A stretch of DNA of 64,000 nucleotides, from assembly GCA_030248225.1 (NCBI GenBank), contig JASANE010028042.1:1-64000 (forward strand), read 5' to 3'. Positions 14,039-25,617 of the stretch are shown piece by piece; position 1 is the first letter of the stretch, and every line of letters begins with the position of its first letter. The position numbers and the translations under genes are program-made. The notes under the pieces were generated by a model that ran no database searches, was not told the DNA's origin, and saw only the letters and a program-made list of their open reading frames with translations. This DNA is from Trileptium ribeirensis. Taxonomy: Eukaryota; Nematoda; Enoplea; Enoplida; Thoracostomopsidae.

Positions 14039-15383
14039 TAAAACAATCTATTCCGTTCGTTAGACATTAAGCTGAGCTGACTAAGACAAATGTAGTGTCT
14101 TTGATATATGCAAAAAACATATTTTTCAAACTCAGTATATAGCAATAATTAACAGCTATAGACGAGTTTCAGGCTGAACAGTCAGATAAACTTTTCCAAT
14201 TTTTACAGTTGGGTTTACCCTATGTAATAGTAACCATTAGCTCACATAACGTTTCTTTGAAAGTTTGGCCAATTGCAAGGACATAAACTTAAAATGATAT
14301 AAGTAATCACATTGTCCTTCGTGTTTTTTTCGTGTTTTTTTCGTTTGAAATTGCATGTCGTTAATGACCCGAAGATAAACATGGCGGAGTGGTATGGCAT
14401 GCCGTGCATTCCTTCGAGTGCAGAAGGTAGGGGTTCAACTCACGTCGATACCTTTCCTTGTTTTCAGTTGTCTTTGTTCCAGCAAATATATACATGATCA
14501 TATGACGCATAGACACCTAATAAGATTAACAGAGCACTAAACTTTTGCACAATTCATCAAATATTTAGCTTCGGGCATAGTTCAGTATAGGACGTGTCGC
14601 AAAATGCACTTTAAAACCCATCGATCTCCGCGAAGCAGTTATACTCCAAAACTATTTTTTTAATGAAATTGATCGATAAATTATGTAGTAATGTCAATAA
14701 TTTTGTCGCCAAAATTAAAGGAGCCGAGTTTTTTAAAACAAAAAAACTATTTATCGATTGTCCAGTTGCTTTTGATTATCCTTCATAATTCGTTTAAAGG
14801 TGTGATCACACCCTCAAACATTTTTCTCAAAGGGTGAAATTATAATTTTATCAGATTGTCATCAAAATTTGGCTGTTATTTTTAATGCAAAATTGCGATT
14901 TTTTCAAAATTTGGGATCAAAATTTGAGCTCAGATTATTTAAAGCAATACAGCTCGTTGATGGTTGGGTAAAGAAATATTCTTGGAAAGTTTGAACATTG
15001 TTCACGCGTTCAAACTTACCAAAAATGCAAAAAGGTGCTTTCAAATTCACACCAAAATTTGAGCAAAAGTTTAAGCGTGTGAACACGCCTTTAGTCAGAA
15101 ATTTGCTCTGAAGCGTGTGAACACACCTTTAGTCAGAAATTTGCTCTGAGCAGTTTAGAGTTGTATATACATTATATATTTTACTGATCAATAGTTTTGG
15201 CACCACATGGGTCATACTTTCCGTTCATTAATCATAAAATTTCATTTTCTGCGTGGACTGAAGTTTTGTGTTTTTTTATTTTTTTTTGCCCTAAAAAGCT
15301 TCGAAGATCGTATATCTTCCTGATTTCTTGTACCAGCAATAATTAATATTTTGTACATACAATAATTTTAATACCTATACATT
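14039..15383. other. Gene-free spacer with a small duplication
   Basis: No convincing gene. A 38-bp unit starting gcgtgtgaacacgc is present twice in tandem (15075-15150). A weak tRNA-like stretch near 14379-14453 has an A-box-like ggcggagtggta and a B-box-like ggttcaactca but no good cloverleaf. The rest is AT-rich single-copy-looking sequence. Confidence 0.6.
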
Positions 15384-16104
15384 AATTGTAGTATCAATCT
15401 GCTCAAGACAGATTTAGTACGTCGCCGTACGAATCGCGGATTTATCGGCGATGCTTCGAGACGGAAATGGAAAGCCGGGTTTGCTGGTGGTATGTTTTTG
15501 TATGACGGTTTTTGTTTAAACCCTTTTAATTGTAGTATCAATCTGCTCAAGACAGATTTTGTACGTCGCCGTACGAATCGCGGATTTATCGGCGATGCTT
15601 CGAGACGGAAATGGAAAGCCGGGTTTGCTGGTGGTATGTTTTTGTATGACGGTTTTTGTTTAAACCCTTTTAATTGTAGTATCAATCTGCTCAAGACAGA
15701 TTTAGTACGTCGCCGTACGAATCGCGGATTTATCGGCGATGCTTCGAGACGGAAATGGAAAGCCGGGTTTGCTGGTGGTATGTTTTTGTATGACGGTTTT
15801 TGTTTAAACCCTTTTAATTATAGTATCAATCTGCTCAAGACAGATTTAGTACGTCGCCGTACGAATCGCGGATTTATCGGCGATGCTTCGAGACGGAAAT
15901 GGAAAGCCGGGTTTGCTGGTGGTATGTTTTTGTATGACGGTTTTTGTTTAAACCCTTTTAATTGTAGTATCAATCTGCTCAAGACAGATTTAGTACGTCG
16001 CCGTACGAATCGCGGATTTATCGGCGATGCTTCGAGACGGAAATGGAAAGCCGGGTTTGCTGGTGGTATGTTTTTGTATGACGGTTTTTGTTTAAACCCT
16101 TTTA
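15384..16104 (+). repeat. 144-bp tandem repeat, five copies
   Basis: Five nearly identical copies of exactly 144 bp; aattgtagtatcaatctgct starts at 15384, 15528, 15672, 15816 (aattatag) and 15960. Copies differ by only one or two bases, so the expansion is recent or homogenised. The period is 48 codons and the unit has no stop in one + frame and one - frame, giving a 286-residue + ORF (15492-16352) and - ORFs at 15368-15694 and 15818-16111. Each unit contains the inverted repeat gtacg-tcgc-cgtac. Whether either frame is translated cannot be told from sequence. Confidence 0.94.
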
Positions 16105-16352
16105 GGACCAACGCTACCGCTCAGCAGCCGCACATATTGCGACGCTTGTGGTTATTATCAAACGGCGTATGTTTGCACGTGCGTTGTTATTCGTCGGCTT
16201 TGCGAGTTTCCAACCGAGCGATGGCTCATAAAGAGTTCGTGGGCTTTGAGTGTGTCGCCAGCAGCGATTTAACTCTGGTTCTATTCCTGGCGCCGGCTGG
16301 AGTTTGTCAAACAATGCACGATACACAAACGAATTCGGGTGTTAAAAGGTGA
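15492..16352 (+). CDS. Repeat-encoded ORF, doubtful coding status
   Basis: An open frame of 286 residues: about four and a half copies of a 48-residue unit (each starting MFLYDGFCLNPFN) followed by an unrelated ~80-residue tail with GC content higher than the surroundings. The unit is basic and rich in R, N and G (VRRRTNRGFIGDASRRKWK). I see no signal peptide, known domain or start context. Because the 144-bp period is a multiple of three, an open unit stays open when multiplied, and a - strand frame is open too, so length alone is not evidence of coding. It is listed because the frame continues 250 bp past the repeat. Function unknown. Confidence 0.15.
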   Translation: MFLYDGFCLNPFNCSINLLKTDFVRRRTNRGFIGDASRRKWKAGFAGGMFLYDGFCLNPFNCSINLLKTDLVRRRTNRGFIGDASRRKWKAGFAGGMFLYDGFCLNPFNYSINLLKTDLVRRRTNRGFIGDASRRKWKAGFAGGMFLYDGFCLNPFNCSINLLKTDLVRRRTNRGFIGDASRRKWKAGFAGGMFLYDGFCLNPFRTNATAQQPHILRRLWLLSNGVCLHVRCYSSALRVSNRAMAHKEFVGFECVASSDLTLVLFLAPAGVCQTMHDTQTNSGVKR

Positions 16353-19300
16353 AATAGGGAAGGCGTATACATCACAAGAAGCGGTCGAACATTACTAGAT
16401 TTTCGCCAATGCGGAATTGCGAAAATAGCCTGATTTCTCGTTGCAAACGAAGCATCAATATTGCTGACGTTGCAGTGGGCCCATGTAAATGACCTATTTT
16501 CCCTATAGCTTCCTCTTTTATAGGAGAAAAACTATTTATGGGTATCATACGATAAAATTGACAGTTTAACTGGGAGCCCAGGATTACCTAAGCTTTGACT
16601 TAAGGTTAGGCGCAGCCTTAAACCGAGAGAGGCAAAACCTGCTATTATTCTAGGAGTGAAAAACTTGACATCATATGCTGAGAGGGAAACTTCATAATGA
16701 TCCTAATCTTCTTTGTGACTTAGCTTATTTCATGATATTCTATGGTGTACTAAGTTTGTGTTGTTTTTGAACAATTGTTGCAATGTATTTTTGCTTTTTT
16801 CAAAGACGTTGTCGCGAGAAAGTTTTGCGGCTAATGCATTGATGACCTTGAGTTTTCGTTGACAAATATAGAAGACATTATCCCACACATAATACATATA
16901 AGACATTGAAGCATTTACTGTGTTTCGCTCCTTTAGTTGACAATAATGAGGTGTTCCACATATGTGCAAGAAAAATCGTTGAAATAAGCTTATGTTTTTG
17001 TTACAGGATGGCTAAGTTACAAGTTTCTAAATTCCCATTTATGGAATATATAATATGTCCCACAAAACTTTATTAGGTCATACTACGCAACTGAAAAAAC
17101 TTCCAGACCGATCATGGTATTCTGAGCTCCAACAAAAAAAACTAAGTCTATAGCTTGTACCTACGATTAGCAGAAAGGCGTCGAAGTTTGAATTAGTATT
17201 TTTTCAAAACTAATTTTTTTTGAGTTTACGCCATTTTTACATAACACCGACGATATCTCTGTAGACCAAAGAAAGCTGTTTGCAGTGTCATTCGGCTGCT
17301 AAAAATTTTGTCGACGATATCGCTTGCAACCGTACCAAAGCGCTTTAGCGCCAGTAAACTGTATATTAAAATGTCAATTTTACTGTTTAGCATGATGTAT
17401 ATGATTGGTCTGTTGATGTTCAAAAGAAATCTACATATTTATTTGGCTTCATTTTTTCACCTGAATCAGCTTCAAAACTTGCCCAGATTATGAATAAAAC
17501 CTGATCAAAATCTGGTAATAATCTTCAACCAAAAAGGTCGGAAATCTTCATATTATGAAAACTTGGATTCGCGATATTGACCGCCGATCATTCGCCGGTT
17601 ACTAATTTATTGACAGCTATTTAAAAAAATTACAAATTGCTCCAAAAACACCTTTGACAACGAGAAAAAACTGTTGAAACTGAAACTGAAATATGTTGCA
17701 AATACATATTTCTATCAAAATGGAACTAAATTTCTTATAGTAAACCTAGCCAACTAGATACATCTATCTACGTGGAACATTGGCTAGAAATAAATGCTTT
17801 AAAATAACTCTGAATAAAGCTAAAGGGTTTGGATTATTGAAATTTGAAAAACAAATTAAGATTTGGAAGCTATTTCGAGCACAATTTGTCCTATATTTGA
17901 GGTCCAATTTTTGAGCTGAATGTCGCCAACGTTGTAAACGCAGCTTTCAACCAGCTTTCACATACATCCTGTTTGTGTAGTTTTTTTGTTCGCACAATAT
18001 ACACTTTGATGTGTTGTTCTTTATATCGTTTGCGGTTACTGTCATAGCCGTCGGGTTATGATAATGTTATCGACTGACCTAAGGCTACACATTGCACATG
18101 GCTCCAGGAAGTGCATATTATCCAAACGAATTTTATCTGATAAACTCAGCCTAAAATTTTACCAGTCCTATTTTACGTCTCGGGCGTTTACCGCCCAATT
18201 GCTATAACAAAAACGGCATTGAACATAGAATACGAAACCAGGGTTAGCAATTCAACACATTAAGTACTATTTATTTGAAAATTAAGCCTTAGGAATCTGG
18301 CAACACGTAAAGCATGATGCATGTTAGACCTGCAGGCAGACGGATAATGAAATCGCGCAGTAACGGTTCAGTTAACATTTGACTCAAGTTGTGTCAAAAC
18401 TCGACTCAATCTTTTTGTAGAGACTCAAATTTTGACTCAAATTGAGAATTAGAAAAGTTTAGGATTAAAAATGTAAGTTTAACTCAAGCACAGGATTAAA
18501 AGGACTAACTCAGTTTGAGTCTAATCCTGGCTCAACGTTTTTTCAGTGTATAACGTGGTGGGTGTGGTGAATGTTTATTGTGCCATGTTTTTTGTAGGCT
18601 CATAGGTTTCACACTACTGTTATATAGTGTTGATTTACTACTACTACTACTACTACTACGTACTACAAAAGTATTTTTCCTGAAAAAAAATTATAAATTG
18701 TCTAATAATACCTCAAAAGATTTTCTCATGTTAGGTTGCGTAATTCTTTCCCATTTTTGTTAGACAGTGTTTCGGTTTACTGTCCCCCTGTGAAACGTAT
18801 GCACTATAAGTTTTATTACTTAACTGCCAAGCATAGTTCATATCTAAAATATAGAACATATATGGTTTTGTGTAGGATCGGTTTGTTTCTAACTACAGTG
18901 AAAAAATATGATTTGGATTTATTATGATTTAAAAAAACACAAAATCTCTGATTTACAAATCCTAAATTAGCCTAGTTATGTAATAAAAACTACATATTGA
19001 CCACCACAAAATTTATTTCATAAATGAATCGTGGAAATATGCGATGATTGTCGGCGAAGTACATGTAAGTTGGACATAGCCAAAGGTAGTAAAAGCCAAA
19101 ACTAGAGTACCATCTTTGCTACAAAATAGTATATATTATGGATTGTCCTTCTTATCTGTATAGATTTGGTATAAAAAATATTGTATTTTGTCGAATTTAG
19201 TACAACAAAAAACCGAGGCTAGTTGAGAATATGATATTTTTGGTTGAATTAGTTGTTGGATTGCCCTTTACAGCAGCAGTCTGAGCAAAGCTATTAGGCT

Positions 19301-19715
19301 AAGAGTAAATTCAGTTACGCCGCTCACAAACTGCTGGACTGGCCAAGCACGAAGAGTGAAACATTTGTTTTGTACAACCCTTGAATTGACCAAGTTTTAG
19401 CAAAAATTTCAAAATTAGACTCGCAATTACAAAATTTTATCGGATTTTATATTTATTACTTATTATAAATTATTAAAAATCGATAAAAAAATAAATAAAT
19501 TATACTCAAATTTGTATTTATTTACAGAAATTTGAAATTTTACGTTCGACAAAGGGGTGAGATTATAATCACTTTGTACCATGTCAAGCCCGGAGCCTCC
19601 CTCCGCTTAGTGTACAATGTCAACTTTTCCTTCCTTGAATAATATCGTAATGTTTTGTCTCTCTAAGCCTATGGCTAAGTGTAAGCCTAAACCCGAACTA
19701 AAGTCCAAGCCTAAG
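16353..19715. other. Gene-free stretch
   Basis: No gene recognised. Small items only: a (CTA)n microsatellite at about 18638-18662, repeated GACTCAA words at 18380-18540, and AT-rich sequence. ORFs of 60-80 residues here have no recognisable domains and are at chance length. Confidence 0.6.
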
Positions 19716-20165
19716 TATGAGTCGAAGCACAAGACCAGGGCTTAGGTTGGACTCAATATTAAACTTTAAATTTTTGTCCTACGATACTCATGTCAAGTTC
19801 AACCCTCCTCTGTTATACAGGGAACGGAAAGCATGGCATGGTCTAACATTTCGCACACCAACGATCTTATAAACGCATATATTCTAAAACTAAAAAGAGT
19901 TTGGTTTAGGATTAAAAATGTTTAATTCCACCGCATTTCTAGTATGAGTCGAAGCACAAGACCAAGTCTGAGCTTAGCTTGGACTCACACTTAGACTTTA
20001 AATTTTTGTCCTACGGTACTCATGTCAAGTTCAACCCTCCTCTGTTATACAGGGGACGGAAAGCATGGCATGGTCTAACATTTCGAACACCAATGATCTT
20101 ATAAACTCATATATTCTAAAACTAAAAAGAGTTTGGTTTAGGATTAAAAATGTTTAATTCCGCCG
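19716..20165. repeat. 227-bp tandem duplication
   Basis: Two adjacent copies, starting tatgagtcgaagcacaagac at 19716 and 19943, about 93% identical by eye (for example cctcctctgttatacagg in both). They are preceded by low-complexity CTAAGCCTA-type words. No coding frame is shared. A local segmental duplication or two units of an otherwise undetected repeat. Confidence 0.9.
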
Positions 20166-23100
20166 TCTTTTTATTAATCTAAACCTAAACCTAAACAATA
20201 AGCTATCAATTCTCAGTCACATTTGTGTTTAAGCCGTGGTTATCAAACTTATAGCTCGGCCGGCAGTCGACAATTTAGTACTGTTTGTTTAAATGCTTTA
20301 ATTCAATTGGTATCAAACAATCGACAGTGAAGTTTATGAATTTCATAAGTTGTACCTAGTAAAGTTTAAATAATTTATTTAATCTCCACTTGAAATACAT
20401 TCTTTGGCTGCAAACGACGGTGCTATTTCTTCAGTAGGATTTTTGTTATTTCAATTTGTAAGTTTGGAATTGAATTTTAATACAAAATCATTTTAATAGT
20501 ATTTGTATCATAGGTACCTATAAAGAGGAGTGATGGGGCTACCTCCGATGTTTGGACCCCTTAAGCCATATTTACGCACACGCACTTCCCCTCCCAGAGC
20601 TGGCTGACTTTGGACTCTTATGCTTAGACTTAACTCCCTACTCCGCCAACTGCTGAGCCATCTACACAATGAGCCTGACGGACCTTGGGCACCTAAGAAT
20701 TAGTTGTAGGGCGGCATGAAATGCATTCAGAGATTTGTATGCGTCGCTGCACAGTCTAGTATGTAACACTTGAGTGAATCCACTACAGCAGTGCGTATAA
20801 ATCCTCTGGGCCAATGTGACCTTTAGGGGCGGAAGTGAAATGCATGCTATGCCGTTCTCGATATACTAAGCCTATGCCTTAGTCTTTTAGCCTAAGCTAA
20901 GGTCCCTATATGAGTCATGTGCTAAGCCTAAGTCTAATTCGGGGAGCTGCCTAAGCTGTTCTTTTTTCTAACGTCATAACGTCCGGCCCCTAAAGGTGAC
21001 ATGGGCCAAGCTCTGAATGAACGCAAGTCGTGCCGCCACTTTGAATTATCATTTTCAGGTCAATGGGGAGGAAGAGCTACACAGCCTCTCACAACGTAAG
21101 CAATAACAACAACGACAACGGCGGCCGTGCATCCCGTAATTTTAATCGTCGATAGATGTTTCATATGTATCAACAGCAATGAAATTGTAAAATAAGAAAA
21201 CTGTTGGGCGAAAACTTTTAACCAATTTTCGTAATTACAAATCTAACCTAAACTAGCGAAATCAATTTTGCACGTTTCCGGTGTCCAAGTTAAATGTGGC
21301 TGCAACAATGTTTGAATTCGAACTATTGAGGTAATTTCAGGATAAGTTTATCAAGACCCCTCGATTAAAATTTGTAGAAAATTATTACATTCGTTCGTAA
21401 TCATCCACTTTGCTTTGTTCAATGATGTGATCATTTTGTGGCGTATCTCCCAATTATGGAATATGGGTACACCCAATGTACTCTGAAGAGTATTTGCTAC
21501 ATGCAATGATCTTTTGTGAAGAATATATATCGACAATAACCCAATTTTATTTTGGTGGGTATTATTTAACCGCATAGGTTTCACAGAATGACGGTTTAAA
21601 CTCTTCAAAAAATCCTGGGTGGAATCGATACCATTATGAAACCTTGCGGGGCATTGGATCGACAGAAGTCCAACCTTGGCGGAACAGAAATACTCCTCTG
21701 AAAACTTGAGGTTTATAATCACGTACCAATCTGATAGGGCTCTTCCGAAAACGACCGCATCATGACTTAAACAAAGTGAGCGACTGTGACGCAAAGTCGC
21801 ACTCTTCTATGACATTATTGTAGCGCATTCTTGCCACCATGCAATAAATTAACGCTCCAGGTACATCAAATTAATTCTTTGAAAAAGATATAAAACCTTT
21901 GAATTATACAAAACTCGTTTTGGCTTTGCAATTATTTGAACGGTTATCTGATTTTGAATCGAACGTCCTTGGTTTCAAATTAACTATGGGGAGTCTAGAT
22001 TTGAAATAGTTTTTTTTCTATTGACTTCTAAGGATATGAGTGGTACATATATAATCGAAGGTTAGCGAGGTTAATTTTTGAAAACATTATTCTGCATCAT
22101 AAATTGAATCTTTTGAAATTTGAAGAAATTTGAATTTTTGAATTTCAACTATTTTCAATTTTCAATTTTCAACTTTGAATTTTGAAGAACTTTTTAAAAT
22201 TTGATGTATTAACAAAATCATGGCAAGCAATAGCAATATGAGACAAATTTGGAACAACGTAACGGGGCGAAGCTGATGTTTAAATATGTGAGCATTATAT
22301 GTTCATAGTAACAACTGTTGTGATATAATACTTTTATCCTTTCGTAAATGTGCACATTATTACTAAGAAATCATGTCTATAATCCAATGTACGTACGATG
22401 ATACTACGAAGTAAAATGAACTTTTTATACTAAACAGTCGACTCATGCGTCAATGGAAGTTTTATTATCAGCAGCAGCAGTTTTGAGATTTTATAACTTT
22501 TTTTCCTATATGGCGGATTTTAGAAAAGCGTTTGATCTATTGTATAGGCTCGAATAAATTCTTTTCAGAGCTAGATCACTTATCCAGGAGCGGCAATGAA
22601 ACAGACCTAACAGTCGCTTCGCTGAAGTCTAGTTCCATTTTTAGTTTGATACATTTGTCGAAAATATGAAATTTCGTTCACTTTTTTTCGAGTGCTATGA
22701 TTTTCGAATCCAAAAGGTTGTGTCCAGCCTTGGCTCTGTGTTTGCTAAGCCCTAGCCTTAGTTAAGGTAGCACACTGCCTTTGTGTGGCATTGAAACTCT
22801 CATTTCTAGCTAGTATTACAATATGTAGCTTGCACGCAATTGTAGCAATACTTCGCAATTTATATCTGTCCTGCCCATTATAAAACTGTACAATCGAACT
22901 CAAATTAGATCTGTATATTGCAGTTTTAAGGGTATTGCAAAACCATTTCTTCCATCTGTTAAGGGTCATACTCTCTAGTATACATACTCTCGTAAGGTAG
23001 CCAAATGCCTAACGAGATTACTACTGTCCCTATTAATTATTGAGCGGAAAAACAACAGCAGTGGGAACTGGCACCGCGAAGTGGGCACGGAAACAAGACC

Positions 23101-23455
23101 TTATCGAGCTTGACTCTGCAGATTAAGGAATGCACTAAGGGAAATTTGTGTCGCCAGAAATTCCAGCCTGAGAATGGCATCTATGCATTGTTAAGGTCGG
23201 CAGAACATAATGATCGGACGGCTTCAAGTTGAAAATGTTTTGCTGCGTTGTAAGGGGCGGGGAGACTCGTCCGAAACGGCGGGGGAGAGGGGCACGGCCA
23301 CTAATGCCCCCACGTGTCGTCACCCATCATTAAGAGAATACTGTATAGAGTGCTGGTCTTAAACGTTTGTTTCTATGAAAGTCATTTTTATAGGCAAGAT
23401 TGATTTTTATCCAAATCCGAAAGCCATCCCTCGTTCCAACATGGCTTGAGACGGT
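20166..23455. other. Gene-free stretch with an inverted repeat
   Basis: An inverted repeat of about 25 bp (20808-20832, gggccaatgtgacctttagg, against 20983-21007) encloses about 150 bp and may be a small MITE. The interval 22100-22200 is a run of AATTTTGAA/TTTTCAA words. A 147-residue - strand ORF (21794-21351) has no domain I recognise and sits among non-coding sequence; it may be chance. Nothing else is supported. Confidence 0.55.
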
Positions 23456-23577
23456 GGAACAAAGCTCCAGTTTCACTAAAGTATTAAGGTGTTTCACTAA
23501 TTTGAATTCTAGCGGAGGAACAAAGTTTCCAGTTTTATGGAAGTATTAGGGTGTTTCACAATTTGAGCTCTAGCGGA
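23456..23577. repeat. 61-bp direct duplication
   Basis: Two tandem copies of a ~61-bp unit starting ggaacaaag (23456 and 23517), each containing a variant of aagtattaaggtgtttcac and ending ctagcgga. The copies are about 80% identical. Confidence 0.8.
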
Positions 23578-23984
23578 GGTAACATAGGCCTACTGACAAC
23601 ATATTAGCGAAAACATTGAAAACGTTACTATAAAAACAGATCGATAAACCATTGACTTAGGACTAACCCTGCCTATCATGTATATTTTGTGTTATTTTGC
23701 AAAAATTTGCATTACTAAAACGTTTCCAGTGGGTCCAAAACAATTTTCCGCGCGATTTGGCAGCAAATTTTTATCGGATTTGAATTATAACGGGCTATAT
23801 TCTCGAGCAATACCGGACAAACTATACGGGCGTTTCCTGTATGATGCAGAGATGTGCGCGTGCTGAAATCTTTAAGCGGTCAGATTGCCTGATACGACGC
23901 GAAAACGGAATTTGTGGTCGAACTACACAGACTTGGCCATAGGCCCTCTTTAAGACTGCAAGGGAAGGTTACTTATATACCAAT

Positions 23985-24858
23985 TATTTTCTGGATGGAT
24001 TCCTGGGGTACCGAATATGGTTAATACACCATTTGCCAGAAATCAATTTATCGATTTTTCAGATATCGCCGTGTTATTGCTTATTTTTACCTTACTACAT
24101 TAAGCGCCTATCAGGTTATCAAGCACGTTGGTTACGATAGTTTTGCTATATAGAACCTAACTTGACTACAACTGTTTCATGGGGTGACAAGCGTTTTACG
24201 GTCGACGAACCCGATTTACAAGTAGTGTGCTTTCATTTTTTGGTTAGGTATTGCATGCGCGGCATCAAAAATTGTCCATATTAGTTAGGTATTGCTGAAG
24301 GCTGAATACAGGCCTTTTCATACTTTTTCATTGAGTTTAGGGTCAATTAATCCAATTTCCCGAAAGTAGTATGTCTTCAGTAATTTGGTACATGACATCA
24401 AAAATTCATAAAGGTTTTTCGGTATTCTGAATACAATGATTTGGTTATCTAGAGTGCATTGTGCATATTTCTTATCTAGAGTCCGTCGTGCATATTTGAT
24501 GCCTTTTTATGGGTTTAGGGTCAATGAACTCGATTTCTAAAATATAGTCTGTCTTGAGTTGTTAGTTGCGTGCAGGATATCAAGAATTGTTTATATAGGT
24601 TTGTCAGTAGGCTGAATACGATGGTTTGGCTATCTAGAGACCTGCACAAATACGCCATGGGTGGTCAGTTCTTGCCGACGGGTTTAGGGTCGACGAGGTT
24701 GTAGGATTTTCAATGATATCAGGGTTCATAAGGTATATATTAGGGTGGTATATACATCACATCGCACACAGCCTGTTTCAGGTAATTAAATAGAGTGATA
24801 ACTTGAAAACGAAACAACGCTAGCTCCGTTTCATCCTCGATAGCGAGTTACTTATTAT
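23985..24858 (+). repeat. Dispersed repeat X, copy 1 (5'-truncated)
   Basis: Homologous to 36360-37512. Shared landmarks are tttcagatatcgccgtgtta, a chain of ~150-bp sub-repeats built around gggtttagggtcaatgaac and ggctatctagag, and the end segment ggtggtatatacatcacatc followed by cgctagctccgtttcatcc. No ORF of note. The family is unnamed here; it is probably a non-autonomous element, from recurrence alone. Confidence 0.75.
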
Positions 24859-25519
24859 AAAAACACATGGTTTCCACAGATGTAGGTTGCAAGTTCTGGA
24901 TCACTTTCTACTCCGACGTGTGGGAGGTTAAATTGGGATGACGCAAAAATTTATTTTCAAGTCTAGTTTATTCAAAATGGTCTTCTCAATCGGTGTAAAA
25001 AGCTTTATGTTACTGTTAAGTGGTCACTGCACCACTAGTGTTACATTTTTTAACAATCGAGAGATCAAAAGTGTTTATTGTTATCAAATATCCATTATCA
25101 GCTCACCTTTGCAATTTTCGTTGTCGACCAAAACATGTAGGGGTCGGAAATATATCAATGAAGGGCTCATGTTATTTTGCGAGAGGGCGCAGTTCGCTGA
25201 TTGTGGTTGCATTTCGACACAAATAGGTGTAGACTTCACTTCTCACATATTTCGAAAGGTTGGAATGAAGGGTATTGCACAAGACGTTCTCCCCGAAAAA
25301 TTGGAAAAAATTTTTTTTCTTAATAGCGTGTGTATCGATAACTGCTTAACGACTTTTGCATCTAATCATTCATTGCGGTACCAAAAAAATTTTCTATCTG
25401 AAAATTTTTCATTATATTCTGAGCAGATATTTTGATACCTATTGTAAAACGATATGTTCCGGGGTAGGAAAAGGTTCACCTTAGTGTTCTACGTACCTTG
25501 ATCTGTCATCCGCCATCAG
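24859..25519. other. Gene-free stretch between repeats
   Basis: Contains a 165-residue + strand ORF (24938-25435) with no recognised domain. The sequence around it shows no splice or promoter signals I would trust, so I do not annotate it as a gene. Confidence 0.4.
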
Positions 25520-25617
25520 TCTTGATTTATTTCATGAGAGTTGAGAAGACAACACGGATGACAGAATACGCCGAAGTCTAACATCGGCGATCAGTTTGAT
25601 GAGCAGTGCCTATAATG

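Noticed and set aside
14379..14453. Possible tRNA gene (A-box and B-box-like words)
   Set aside because: The T-stem and acceptor stem do not pair and the anticodon loop is the wrong size. At most a decayed tRNA-derived SINE.
21351..21794. 147-residue - strand ORF
   Set aside because: No domain, repeat or splice context recognised; length alone is not enough in this base composition.
24938..25435. 165-residue + strand ORF
   Set aside because: No recognisable domain and overlaps another unconvincing ORF; not supported as a gene.
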